A DNA stretch of 64,000 bases from CAVWTN01 sp963757945 (GTDB lineage Bacteria > Vulcanimicrobiota > Vulcanimicrobiia > Vulcanimicrobiales > Vulcanimicrobiaceae). Numbering within the stretch: the first letter of the stretch is position 1; every line of letters begins with the position of its first letter. The translations under genes and the position numbers were made by a program. Where the stretch lies: assembly GCA_963757945.1 (NCBI GenBank), contig CAVWTN010000002.1:310001-374000 (forward strand), in the 5' to 3' direction. The notes beneath the pieces are model-generated. The model was not told the DNA's origin. It searched no databases and saw nothing but the letters and a program-made list of their open reading frames with translations. Below are positions 50,310 to 58,522 of the stretch, one piece after another.

Positions 50310-51986
50310 CTAGGATGAAAGCGAATATGCCTGCGGGTTCCAGAACGGCGAGATGACGGGCGAGGTCGAGTAACCGGCGAGATCGCTGTTACGCACGAGC
50401 GGCTCACGCCGGAAGAACAGCACGATCGAAGGCAGGTCGCTGGCGAAGCGGCGCTGCTCGATTTGGGAGAAAGCCTTGCGTTTGACCGGATCGACCGTTG
50501 CGAGGCCGTCGTCCATCGCTTTCGTCGCGGCCGGATCGGCCCAGAACAGCGCGTTCTGCCCGTGCGGAGCGAAGTTGTGCGCCGAGTAGATCGCGCTGTC
50601 GTCCGGATCCGCGGCGCCGCCCCAAGCGAAGCTCGCGACGTCGTAGTGCCCGCCCTGCAGCGTGCCGTTCGCGGTGTTGTCGAACATCTGCGCGGTTGGA
50701 ACGTTCTTCACGGAAACGTCGGCGCCTATATCTTGCCACTGGCGCTGCACGAGCACCTCGATCGCCCGCCCGCTGGCTCCTTCCGTCGGGGTCGTGTACG
50801 TAAACGCCAAGCGGCGGCCGTCCTTGACGCGGATGCCGTCGGCGCCGGTCTTCCAGCCGAGACGATCCAGGAGCGCTTTCGCCCTCGCCGGATCGTAGTC
50901 GTAGTGCTCGGTGTCCGCCGTGTACGTCCACGAGATGCGCGGCGATTGCGCGACGTCGGAGAGGTCCCCGAGGCCGTGGTTGATCTTCTCCATGATCTCG
51001 CGCCGGTTGAGGCCCAGCGCCAGCGCCCGGCGCAGCGCGACGTCCGCCAGCAGCGGTTTTCGCAAGTTGAAGTCGATGTGGTCGAACGTGAAGACGGGCG
51101 CGGCCTCGACCGTCATGCCCGCGATGTTCTGCAACTGCGGCCAGAGCGAGCCGCTGAGGTGCACGCCGAGATCGATCTCGTGCGTGCGCAATTGCGCGAC
51201 CAGCGTGTTCTCATCCGGAAAGATCTTGAAGTCGACGCGGCGGATCTTCGGCGCACCCAGGTAATAGCGGTCGTATGCCTCGAGCTTGACCTGCGCTCCG
51301 CGCTGCCAATCGACCACCTTATACGGGCCGCTTCCGATCGGGTGCGCCTGGTACGGGGCGGTGTTGAACGACCCCGCCGCGTCGTTGAGTTTCTCGAGCA
51401 GGTGCGCCGGCAGGATCGGCGCGTTGCCGTTGACACCCCAGAGCTGCTGCAGGAAGGGCGCGTAGATGCGCTTCATGTGCACGACGGCGACGAGCGGATC
51501 GCGGCAGTCGATGCTCGCGATGTCCTTGTAGCCGTCCGTCGTCACGACGTTGTTGTGCGGGTTCATCACCGCCTTCCACGTGAAGGCGAGATCCCGGCAG
51601 GTGACCGCTTCGCCGTCATGCCACGTCATGTGCGGGCGCAGCTTGTACTTGAGCGTGAGCCCGTCGCGGCTGACGTCCCCGTTCTCCAGCGTCGGCAACT
51701 CCCGCAGCGCGTCGGGCACGGGCCGGGCCTTCTCGTCGTAGCGTACGGCGTACGAGAAGACGAACATCGAGAGGTCGAGCGTCATCGCGCTCGTCGCGAG
51801 CATCGGGTTCAGAGATTTTGCGTCTTGGCCTTCGCCGATGATCAAGCGCGCCGGATTCGTCCAGGGATTGTGGGCGGCGGCGCCGGGGGCGGCGGCGTTC
51901 TGCGTTTCGACCTTGGTGCAGCCGGTTGCGAGCAACGCCGCGAGGAGCCCGCCGGCAAGGCGGGCTCTCCACGGCGCGTCACTCAA
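50310..51986 (-). CDS. Family-5 (peptide-type) solute-binding lipoprotein 3
   Basis: The 558-residue lipoprotein (LLATGCT, Cys23) is a more distant SBP_bac_5 member: 'LRPHMTWHDGEAVTCRDLAF', 'GSGPYKVVDWQRGAQVKLEA', 'DVALRRALALGLNRREIM'. The start is a TTG at 51986 lying inside the last codons of the fused AhbAB-like gene, so the set SBP3-SBP2-SBP1 is downstream of and coupled to that gene. Its ligand may differ from that of proteins 1 and 2. Confidence 0.92.
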   Translation of the reverse strand: MSDAPWRARLAGGLLAALLATGCTKVETQNAAAPGAAAHNPWTNPARLIIGEGQDAKSLNPMLATSAMTLDLSMFVFSYAVRYDEKARPVPDALRELPTLENGDVSRDGLTLKYKLRPHMTWHDGEAVTCRDLAFTWKAVMNPHNNVVTTDGYKDIASIDCRDPLVAVVHMKRIYAPFLQQLWGVNGNAPILPAHLLEKLNDAAGSFNTAPYQAHPIGSGPYKVVDWQRGAQVKLEAYDRYYLGAPKIRRVDFKIFPDENTLVAQLRTHEIDLGVHLSGSLWPQLQNIAGMTVEAAPVFTFDHIDFNLRKPLLADVALRRALALGLNRREIMEKINHGLGDLSDVAQSPRISWTYTADTEHYDYDPARAKALLDRLGWKTGADGIRVKDGRRLAFTYTTPTEGASGRAIEVLVQRQWQDIGADVSVKNVPTAQMFDNTANGTLQGGHYDVASFAWGGAADPDDSAIYSAHNFAPHGQNALFWADPAATKAMDDGLATVDPVKRKAFSQIEQRRFASDLPSIVLFFRREPLVRNSDLAGYSTSPVISPFWNPQAYSLSS

Positions 51987-53112
51987 TTCGCATGCTCTCC
52001 GGATCGAGCCCGTGTTTGCGGCAGAAATCGGCGTACGCGAGCGGCGAGATCTCCGAGGGTTTGATCTCGCTGCGGCCGCCCCAGAACACGTTCGTGTAGC
52101 CGAGTTCGATGCCGGCTTCGCGCAGATGCTGGTCGATCGCGGCCTTGTGCGCGAGCACGAGCTGCTTGTCGGTGCCGTGCGCCACGCCCATGACGTTGAC
52201 GTTGCGGAACTCCTCGCCGCCCTCGCGCCAATACGCGTGCGTCATCACGTGATGGCGCCCGACTTCCCGGCCGGCATCGATCTCTCGGCCCGCCGGCACC
52301 TGCCAATGAAAGAGCGCATTGTAACGCGTGACGCGCTCGCTGCCGGCCTGCGCTTTGACGTGCTCGAGGAAGGTCGAGAAGCGGCCGATCACCTTGCGCT
52401 CGTGCAGCGATTGCGCGACCTCGTAGAACGAGGCGAGGTCCTCGCCCGCCTCCTTCGCACGCGCGGCCCAGACATCACGCACGAGTTCTTCCGGCTCGAA
52501 CTCGCGCTTGAGCGCCGTGAGGACGCGCCATTCGCGGTCGGTCAGCTCCACGATGTTCGTGTAGACTTCATCGGCGAGGACGTCGGCGCGGCTGCCCGGC
52601 TCCATTCCCTTGCGCCGCACGTGGCCGACGCCGAGCGCGAACAGGCGCTTCGCCGGCATCAGGCGCACCGCATCGGCGCCGATCGTCTTGCGCAGAAACT
52701 CCGCGTGCTTCGAGATCGAATAGCCCTGCGGGACCTTGAGCGTCGTCCAGAGGCGGTATTTGGCGCCGGGCGTCGCGGGATCGGCGGTGCGGATCACGAC
52801 GTGACCCGAGAACGGATCCTCGCGGAAGAGATAATCGAACGCGGCGTCCAGCTTGTCCTCGGGGACGACCCACGCGACGAGCGCACCGTCGGCGAGGTTC
52901 GTCGCCATCAGCGTCTGCCGCACGCGCCGGATCACGCCCGCTTCGAGCATGGCGCGAATGCGCACGAGCACGGTCTCGACCGGAACGCCGGAAAGGTCAG
53001 AGATCACCCCGATCGGATCGCGCTGGAAACCCTGGACGCGGTCCTCGGAAACGGCCAGGATCTGCGCGTTGATCGGGTCGCTGATGGAGACGGGCGTATC
53101 GATGACGGCCAT
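51979..53112 (-). CDS. Fused AhbA/AhbB-like (Lrp/AsnC-fold) protein, candidate siroheme decarboxylase
   Basis: The 377-residue protein consists of two successive HTH-plus-AsnC-like units. Unit 1 (about 15-170) has 'VISDLSGVPVETVLVRIRAM' then GVIRRVRQTL; unit 2 (about 190-375) ends with HHVMTHAYWR, NVNVMGVAHG and 'YTNVFWGGRSEIKP', echoing the HCY-R, M-H and S-x-x-E-x-K patterns of AhbB/NirDLGH siroheme decarboxylases. Annotators may call it an Lrp regulator; the spacing fits AhbA+AhbB better. Siroheme/heme genes are not adjacent. It is translationally linked to three solute-binding lipoprotein genes, an unexplained association. Confidence 0.7.
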   Translation of the reverse strand: MAVIDTPVSISDPINAQILAVSEDRVQGFQRDPIGVISDLSGVPVETVLVRIRAMLEAGVIRRVRQTLMATNLADGALVAWVVPEDKLDAAFDYLFREDPFSGHVVIRTADPATPGAKYRLWTTLKVPQGYSISKHAEFLRKTIGADAVRLMPAKRLFALGVGHVRRKGMEPGSRADVLADEVYTNIVELTDREWRVLTALKREFEPEELVRDVWAARAKEAGEDLASFYEVAQSLHERKVIGRFSTFLEHVKAQAGSERVTRYNALFHWQVPAGREIDAGREVGRHHVMTHAYWREGGEEFRNVNVMGVAHGTDKQLVLAHKAAIDQHLREAGIELGYTNVFWGGRSEIKPSEISPLAYADFCRKHGLDPESMRIE

Positions 53113-53142
53113 GACAGCTTCTCTTCTCACCTTCCGGAGGAA

Positions 53143-53163
53143 GCCCCGCAGGGAAGGCGGGGC
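53143..53163. terminator. GC hairpin between tolC-like and AhbAB-like genes
   Basis: GCCCCGC (53143-53149) pairs with GCGGGGC (53157-53163) around a 7-nt loop. It is one of two hairpins in the 121-bp gap after the outer-membrane factor gene on the minus strand. No T-run follows, so termination efficiency is uncertain. Confidence 0.35.
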
Positions 53164-53194
53164 CGCTTCAACGGTGAGGCAAGAACCCGCCCCT

Positions 53195-53218
53195 CTCCGG
53201 TGACCGCGGTCACCGGAG
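53195..53218. promoter_or_regulatory. Perfect 24-bp palindrome downstream of tolC-like gene
   Basis: The sequence is fully self-complementary with the centre between 53206 and 53207 (CTCCGGTGACCG and its reverse complement). It stands 16 bp past the tolC-like stop and 82 bp before the AhbAB-like start. It could be an operator for a dimeric regulator, or, in RNA, the stem of a loop-poor terminator. The GGTGACC core is a common half-site pattern, but no binder can be named. Confidence 0.45.
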
Positions 53219-53233
53219 TCGAGGCGGCCGCAG

Positions 53234-54769
53234 CTAGTTCGACCCGAGCGCGTAGAGCAGCGTCTGCTCGGCGGTCTTCACGCCGTAGACGGTCGTCACG
53301 CGGTCGCTGAGCGCTTGCGTCAAGCCGACCTGCGCGCTCAACAAGAGCGGGAGCGTGGTCACCCCGGCCGCGTACTGCGCCTGCGTCGCCTTGAGCACTT
53401 CGACCGCTTTGTCGTACTCGACCTGCGCTTGATCGAGCGCGGCGCGGGCCGACACGAGGCCGATCAGCGCCTGCTTCACGTTCAGTTGAATGCCCAGCCG
53501 CGTGATCTGCAAATTCGCCTCGGCCTTGTCGAACGAGGCCTGGGCCTGTGCGGAACTCGCCGCCGTCTGGCCTTGGTCGAAGAGCGGGATCGCCAGATTC
53601 ACGCCGAGCGACCCCGACGTGCGGTACGTTCCGCCGGCCAAATCGGTCGAGTTCGTCCCGTCGCTCGCCGAGCCCGAGAGCGTCGGGAAGATGCCGAGCC
53701 GGGCGGCGCGCAGCGACGCGCGCGCCGCCGCGACGGACTGCTCGCTCGCGTCGTAGTCGGGCCGCTGCAAGAGCGCGCGGGCGATCGCCTGCTGATACGT
53801 CGGGATCGCGACCGTGGAAGCGGAAGCCGCGGGATCCGTCAACGTCGTATCGTCGATGGGCTTCACGTCGACGTTCGCGTCGAGCCCGAGCACGTTGGCG
53901 AGCGCCGCGTACGCGCTCAGTTCGGCGCCTTGAGCCCGAACGAGCGCGACCCGCGCCTGCGCCGTCGGTAACTGGGCCGTCGCGATGTCCGTGCGGGCTG
54001 CCGCCCCCGCGCGAACCTGCGCGGTGACGAGGTCTTCCTGCACTTGGTTCAGTTTGACGGTTTGCACCGCGACCTCGGTCGTGCTTTGCGCCGTGAGCGC
54101 GGCGTAATACGCGTTCGCGACGTTGAAGGCGACCGTCTGCAGCTCGCGCCGGTAGAGATCGGAGAACGCCGTTTCGTTGTCCTTCGCCGCGCGGATCGAT
54201 GCGGAAACGCGCCCTCCGTCGAAGATCAATTGCTGCAACGTGGCCGATAGCGAGTTGCTGGTGTAGGGTCCCGCGGTACCGGTGCCGGTCGTGCGGTTTT
54301 GCCCGTAGGAGCGGCCCGAGCTTGCGCTGGCCGAAAGGTTCGGCAGCAGGCCGGATTGTGCCAGCCGCGCTTGCGCCTTCGCGACGCCGACGTCGGCGCG
54401 GGCCGAGGTGAGTGCGGGCGAACGCGCCGCCGCGATCGCAATCGCTTCTTTTAACGTGATGCTCGCGGGGATACCCGGAACCTTGACGCTTTCGAGGCCG
54501 GGCGCGGGCGTTCCGTAGGCCGGATACGGCAAGCTCGCCGACGAGCCCGCGGGCCCGATCGTCGGAAGCGGTATCGGCGTGGGCAGCGTGACTGCCGTCT
54601 TCGCAGCGGCAGTCACGATCGCTGCCGGAGTCACGGCCGCCGCCGGAGTCGCGGTCGCTGCAGGGGTCACCGTAGCCGAGGGGGCCTGTGCGTACGCGGC
54701 GCACGGGCCGGTCACGAGCGCGGCCGCAAGCGCGAGGCGCGCCAGGCGCGAGGAGATTCGTTCGAACAT
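53234..54769 (-). CDS. TolC-family outer-membrane efflux protein
   Basis: The 511-residue protein has a signal peptide (cleaved near AYA-QAP), an Ala/Thr/Pro-rich N-terminal stretch (about 30-95) and two OEP domains ('LKEAIAIAAARSPALTSARA' ... and, after about 330, 'YQQAIARALLQRPDYDASEQ'), each giving strands and long coiled-coil helices that build the periplasmic tunnel. It directly follows the adaptor gene (9 nt), forming two parts of a tripartite exporter, and shows that the cell has an outer membrane. The inner-membrane pump is not encoded here. Confidence 0.92.
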   Translation of the reverse strand: MFERISSRLARLALAAALVTGPCAAYAQAPSATVTPAATATPAAAVTPAAIVTAAAKTAVTLPTPIPLPTIGPAGSSASLPYPAYGTPAPGLESVKVPGIPASITLKEAIAIAAARSPALTSARADVGVAKAQARLAQSGLLPNLSASASSGRSYGQNRTTGTGTAGPYTSNSLSATLQQLIFDGGRVSASIRAAKDNETAFSDLYRRELQTVAFNVANAYYAALTAQSTTEVAVQTVKLNQVQEDLVTAQVRAGAAARTDIATAQLPTAQARVALVRAQGAELSAYAALANVLGLDANVDVKPIDDTTLTDPAASASTVAIPTYQQAIARALLQRPDYDASEQSVAAARASLRAARLGIFPTLSGSASDGTNSTDLAGGTYRTSGSLGVNLAIPLFDQGQTAASSAQAQASFDKAEANLQITRLGIQLNVKQALIGLVSARAALDQAQVEYDKAVEVLKATQAQYAAGVTTLPLLLSAQVGLTQALSDRVTTVYGVKTAEQTLLYALGSN

Positions 54770-54778
54770 GACGCCGCC

Positions 54779-56179
54779 TTACTTCGCTGAGCCGGCCGGG
54801 GTCGCTGCTCCGCTGGGCTTCGCTCCCGCGGCAGACCCGCTCGGTGGACCGCTCCCCGGCGGCCCGCCCGCCCCCGCGACCGCGACGACGCTGCCGTCTT
54901 GCAGCGAATCAGGACGCGTGGTGATCACGACCGTTCCGGGGCGCACTGCGCTCGCGAGCACTTCGGTCTGCGCGTCCGTCTGCAAGCCGATTTGAACGGG
55001 GAGCGCTTTCGCCTTCCCGTCTTCGATCGTGAAGACGTTCGCGCCGCGTTCGCTCTGGAAGACCGCCGAACGCGGAACCACGATCGCCGCGCGATGCAGG
55101 TCTTTGCGTACGTTGACCGTCACGAGCATCCCGCCGCGCAACAAGCCGTCGGCATTGTCTTGCTGCACGCGCGCGCGATACGAGAGCGTGCCTTGCGTCG
55201 GCGTCGCGTTGATGTCGAAGATCTTCCCGCTGAACGTCTTGCCGGGGACCGACGTCGACGTGAACGTGATCGGCGTCCCCCGCCGTACGAAGGGCAAGTC
55301 CTCATCGGGCACGTTCGCATTCACGTATACCGTCGAGATCTGCGAGACTTTCACGACCGACGCGTTCGGGTTGACGAGCGCGCCCGGATCGAGGAAACGC
55401 TGCGTCACGACCCCGTCGAAGGGCGCGTAGATCGAAGCTTGCGCGATCTGCGTGCGCAACAGCGCGACGCTCGCCTGCGCCTGTTGAAAAGCGCCCTTGT
55501 TCGCCGCGATCGTTTGGACGTCGACCTGCGTCTGGCCCAAGTTCGCCTTCGCGCTCGAGAGCGCGACTTGCGCCGCTTGCAGCGCGGAACGCGCGTTGTT
55601 CACCTCCTGCTGCGCGGCGACGTAGGCCGCTTGCGACTGCGTCAGCGTCGTCTGCGAAACGTAGCCTTGCGTGAACAGCGTCTGATTCTGCTTGGCGACG
55701 AGCTCCGCGCTTTTCAGCGATGCATCGGCCGTCGCGACCCGGTTGCGCGCCGCGTCGAGCCCCTGCTGCGCCGCCGCGAGCGAAGAGCCGTATTGCTGCG
55801 ATTGGATCGGCTGGGAGATCGTGGAACTTGCCAAATGCGCGCGCGCCTGCTCGAGCAGGCCTTCGTTCTGGGCCAGTTCCGCGCGGAGCGTCGAATCATC
55901 GAGCTTGGCAAGCAGTTGCCCCTTCACCACGTGCTGGCCCTCGGTGACGTAAATGGCCGCGAGCGTCCCCGATTGGGTCGAACTCAGCGTCGATTCCTGT
56001 AACGGCGCGATCTGACCGTCGAGCGCCAGAAACGTGGCGATGTCCTGTTGCGTCGCCTTGGCGACGTCGACGGCAAGCGGCGGCGGGCCTTGCGGCCCCT
56101 TGGCGGCGGGCTTGCCGCAGCCGCCCAGGACGAGGACGAAAGCGGACCCGAGGAGCAGCGCACGCATGCGAAAGGTCAT
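54779..56179 (-). CDS. Periplasmic adaptor (RND/MFP type) lipoprotein
   Basis: The 466-residue protein has lipobox VLGGC (Cys21). It shows the barrel-sandwich (lipoyl-like) halves 'SGTLAAIYVTEGQHVVKGQL' and 'ASIYAPFDGVVTQRFLDPGA', separated by an extended coiled-coil hairpin (about 90-230), then beta-barrel and membrane-proximal domains and a Gly/Pro/Ala-rich tail (435-466). AAGGAGAACC precedes ATG 56179. Such adaptors connect inner-membrane pumps with TolC. The long hairpin agrees with direct TolC contact. Confidence 0.93.
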   Translation of the reverse strand: MTFRMRALLLGSAFVLVLGGCGKPAAKGPQGPPPLAVDVAKATQQDIATFLALDGQIAPLQESTLSSTQSGTLAAIYVTEGQHVVKGQLLAKLDDSTLRAELAQNEGLLEQARAHLASSTISQPIQSQQYGSSLAAAQQGLDAARNRVATADASLKSAELVAKQNQTLFTQGYVSQTTLTQSQAAYVAAQQEVNNARSALQAAQVALSSAKANLGQTQVDVQTIAANKGAFQQAQASVALLRTQIAQASIYAPFDGVVTQRFLDPGALVNPNASVVKVSQISTVYVNANVPDEDLPFVRRGTPITFTSTSVPGKTFSGKIFDINATPTQGTLSYRARVQQDNADGLLRGGMLVTVNVRKDLHRAAIVVPRSAVFQSERGANVFTIEDGKAKALPVQIGLQTDAQTEVLASAVRPGTVVITTRPDSLQDGSVVAVAGAGGPPGSGPPSGSAAGAKPSGAATPAGSAK

Positions 56180-56317
56180 GGTTCTCCTTGATTTCCAGCG
56201 TAGGGCGCGAACGATTCCACCCCTACTACACACAAAACGCAGCTTTTGATTCACCTGCCGCATCGACGGTCCGCCCGGCAGCGGGAGCAACGCCTTCGCC
56301 GGAGTAACACCTTCACC

Positions 56318-56716
56318 ATGGCAGCCAAGGTCGAGGTCGGCCGGACCTACCAGAGTCAGACCCGGGTCGAAGAGTGGATGACCGCCCACAAGGCCGGCAA
56401 TTCCGGGGTCGACGTGCTCTCGACGCCGATGCTGCTCCAACTCGTCGAAGATGCCGCCGTGCAATGTATCGCGCCGATGCTCGCGCCGGCCGAGGTCTCG
56501 CTCGCCGCGCACATCGACCTGCGCCACCTCGCGCCGACTCCGGTCGGGTACATCGTACGAACCGAAGTGCAGATCACGGCGATCAACGGGCGCTGGATTC
56601 AATTCGCGGTGACCGCGTTCGACGAACGCGAAAAGATCGCCGAGGGGACGCACGAGCGGTACATTATCGAACGCGCGAAGTTCCGCGCGTCGCTCGAAGA
56701 GAAACATCAAAGCTAG
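56318..56716 (+). CDS. FlK-like hotdog-fold thioesterase
   Basis: The 132-residue protein matches the fluoroacetyl-CoA thioesterase (FlK)-like family. Thr36, Glu44 and His70 (in 'STPMLLQLVEDAAVQC' and HIDLRHLAPTPVG) reproduce the T-E-H triad of FlK with exactly the same spacing (8 and 26 residues). Most members are not fluoroacetate-specific and are of unknown acyl-CoA preference. It is a lone gene between the adaptor (divergent) and a CrtI-like oxidoreductase (convergent). The start ATG 56318 has only a distant GGAG. Confidence 0.85.
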   Translation: MAAKVEVGRTYQSQTRVEEWMTAHKAGNSGVDVLSTPMLLQLVEDAAVQCIAPMLAPAEVSLAAHIDLRHLAPTPVGYIVRTEVQITAINGRWIQFAVTAFDEREKIAEGTHERYIIERAKFRASLEEKHQS

Positions 56717-56725
56717 GGTGCCCTC

Positions 56726-58249
56726 TTAGCGGCCATTCGCTCGAGTCTGACGGCGAAAGCTCAGAGCGAGCTTGGGGCAGAGGCTGCGCGCGGCGACGAT
56801 TCCCGAAAGCGTTGCGCCGACCGTGCTCTGGCCGGGGAACGCGCTGTCGCCGCAGAGCAACAGCCCTGCCAGCGGCGTCCTGTGCGAGAGCGCGGCGAGG
56901 TTCGCGGTCGCGGGCGTTTGCGGCACGCCGCCGACATAGCCACGGAAGCGACCGGTGTAGCGCAAGAACGTCAAGGGCGTGGCGGTTTCGACGAGTTCCG
57001 CATGCCGGCTCGCACCCGGAACGACCGCATCGAGCGCTGCAAGCAGGCGCGCGGCGTACTCCCGGTCGAGCGCGGCCAGCGTTCCGGCGCGGGCCGCGCG
57101 TTCCCAGCGCGCCACGTCCGAGTGCGTCGAAAGCGTGACCGCGCGCCCGCCGCCGCGCGCACGCCGTTCTTCGCCGGGGCCGCTGAAGGAAAGGAACACG
57201 CTGTTCCCTTCGCCGAGCGGATCGCCGTAGCGGTGCACGACCTGGTGATGCAGGGCCGTCTCCGCAGGAACGACGCCGGCCGGGAGACCCGCGTACAGCA
57301 TGAAGGCGCCCCAGCGTTGCGGCAGCGCAGCGATCCGGCGGCGGTAGCGTTCCGCGTTTCGTAGCGCCGGCGCGAGCGCGAGGAGATTCTGCACCGGGAG
57401 GGCCGCGATCGTCGCGGAGCACGGGATACGCCGCCCGTCCGCCGTCACGACCGCCGAGACGCGCTCGCGAACGCTTTCGATCGCCGCCGCAGCGGTGCCG
57501 TAGGCGATCTGCGATCCGCTGCCGCGCACGGACCGTGCGAGCGCGGTCGAAATCGCGGCGGGGCCGTCCTCGAGATGAAAGGTCCCTTCACGCGCGAGAT
57601 CGAGCGCCGTCGCCCCGTATGCCAGGTCCGCGTTCGCCGCATCAGCTTGCGCCGTGATCAGCAGTTGGGCGTCGACGAACGCGCGCAGGCGCGGCCCGGC
57701 TTCGGCAGGGATGATCGAAGCCATGGTCCGGCCGAGCGTTCGCACCAGCGGGAAATGGCGCGGGCGAAAGGCGCCGGCGAGCCCGGCGACGCTCGCAACA
57801 TCGACCGGCAGCGCCGGAAAAGCGGCGGAAAAGTCCCACGCTAAGTCGGCGATCCGCTCCTGCTCGAGCCAGAAGGGCTCTGCCACCGCCCCGAAGGCGC
57901 GGATCCGCTCCGGCCGCCAGCGCGCATCCCCATAACGGACGATCGCGCCGTCCTCGAGATGCACCTCCATGGCGGGTTCGACGGCCTCCGCAGGGAGCGC
58001 CAGACCCAGATGCTCGAACACGCGCCGGTGCGCCCCGCGCGCTCCGAAGCCTCCGACCAGCGTCGCGCCGACGTCGAAGCGATAGCCGCCGCGCTGATAA
58101 AACGAGGCGCAGCCGCCGGGCACCGTGTGGCGTTCCAAGACCAGGACCTTCGCGCCCTCGCGCGCCAGCAGCGCCGCCGCGGTGAGCCCCGCGACCCCAG
58201 CGCCGATCACGACGCAGTCGAAGGACCCCTTCGTTCGATCCACGCTCAC
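56726..58249 (-). CDS. Phytoene desaturase/carotenoid isomerase-like FAD oxidoreductase
   Basis: The 507-residue protein has the FAD dinucleotide-binding motif 'VVIGAGVAGLTAAALLAREG' near the N-terminus with ERHTVPGGCASFYQRGGYRFDVGA behind it, and the C-terminal FAD-binding segment LLLCGDSAFPGQSTVGA. The GGCAS/GYRFDVG pattern is typical of the CrtI/CRTISO/retinol saturase clan. There are no other carotenoid genes nearby, so the substrate is not assigned. The start is GTG at 58249. Confidence 0.85.
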   Translation of the reverse strand: MSVDRTKGSFDCVVIGAGVAGLTAAALLAREGAKVLVLERHTVPGGCASFYQRGGYRFDVGATLVGGFGARGAHRRVFEHLGLALPAEAVEPAMEVHLEDGAIVRYGDARWRPERIRAFGAVAEPFWLEQERIADLAWDFSAAFPALPVDVASVAGLAGAFRPRHFPLVRTLGRTMASIIPAEAGPRLRAFVDAQLLITAQADAANADLAYGATALDLAREGTFHLEDGPAAISTALARSVRGSGSQIAYGTAAAAIESVRERVSAVVTADGRRIPCSATIAALPVQNLLALAPALRNAERYRRRIAALPQRWGAFMLYAGLPAGVVPAETALHHQVVHRYGDPLGEGNSVFLSFSGPGEERRARGGGRAVTLSTHSDVARWERAARAGTLAALDREYAARLLAALDAVVPGASRHAELVETATPLTFLRYTGRFRGYVGGVPQTPATANLAALSHRTPLAGLLLCGDSAFPGQSTVGATLSGIVAARSLCPKLALSFRRQTRANGR

Positions 58250-58400
58250 ATTCCGAGCGATACGGCATCTCTGCAGGGAGCCCCCCGCCGGCCCTTCCGC
58301 GCTAGCCCGCCGCAGGTTAATGAAAACGGTTCCTAGCTTGACGCGGCCGCGGGTCCCGGGTTTTCATTTCGGCCCGCGAAACCTTAGGGAAAGGGCTCTC

Positions 58401-58433
58401 GTTGTACAACAAAGATACGAAACGCCGTATCTT
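58401..58433. promoter_or_regulatory. Two adjacent dyads upstream of the CuAO_N/beta-barrel gene
   Basis: GTTGTACAAC (58401-58410) is a perfect 10-bp palindrome. Directly next to it AAGATACG (58412-58419) is inverted at 58426-58433 around 6 nt. They stand 90-120 bp before the gene in an AT-richer part of the 273-bp divergent gap, which also has TAAAAT (58502-58507) as possible -10. They look like a regulated promoter region; the binder is unknown. Confidence 0.4.
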
Positions 58434-58522
58434 GCGGGCGACTGTCCGGACGATTACCTGGGTATATCGAAACAAGGGAGCTTCCGGCATTCTCCCTTTT
58501 CTAAAATGTAGTGGAGGAAAAT

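Noticed and set aside
56318..56716. Fluoroacetate resistance
   Set aside because: The T-E-H triad is conserved in the whole FlK-like family, and no fluoroacetate-related gene is nearby, so a specific detoxification role is not supported.
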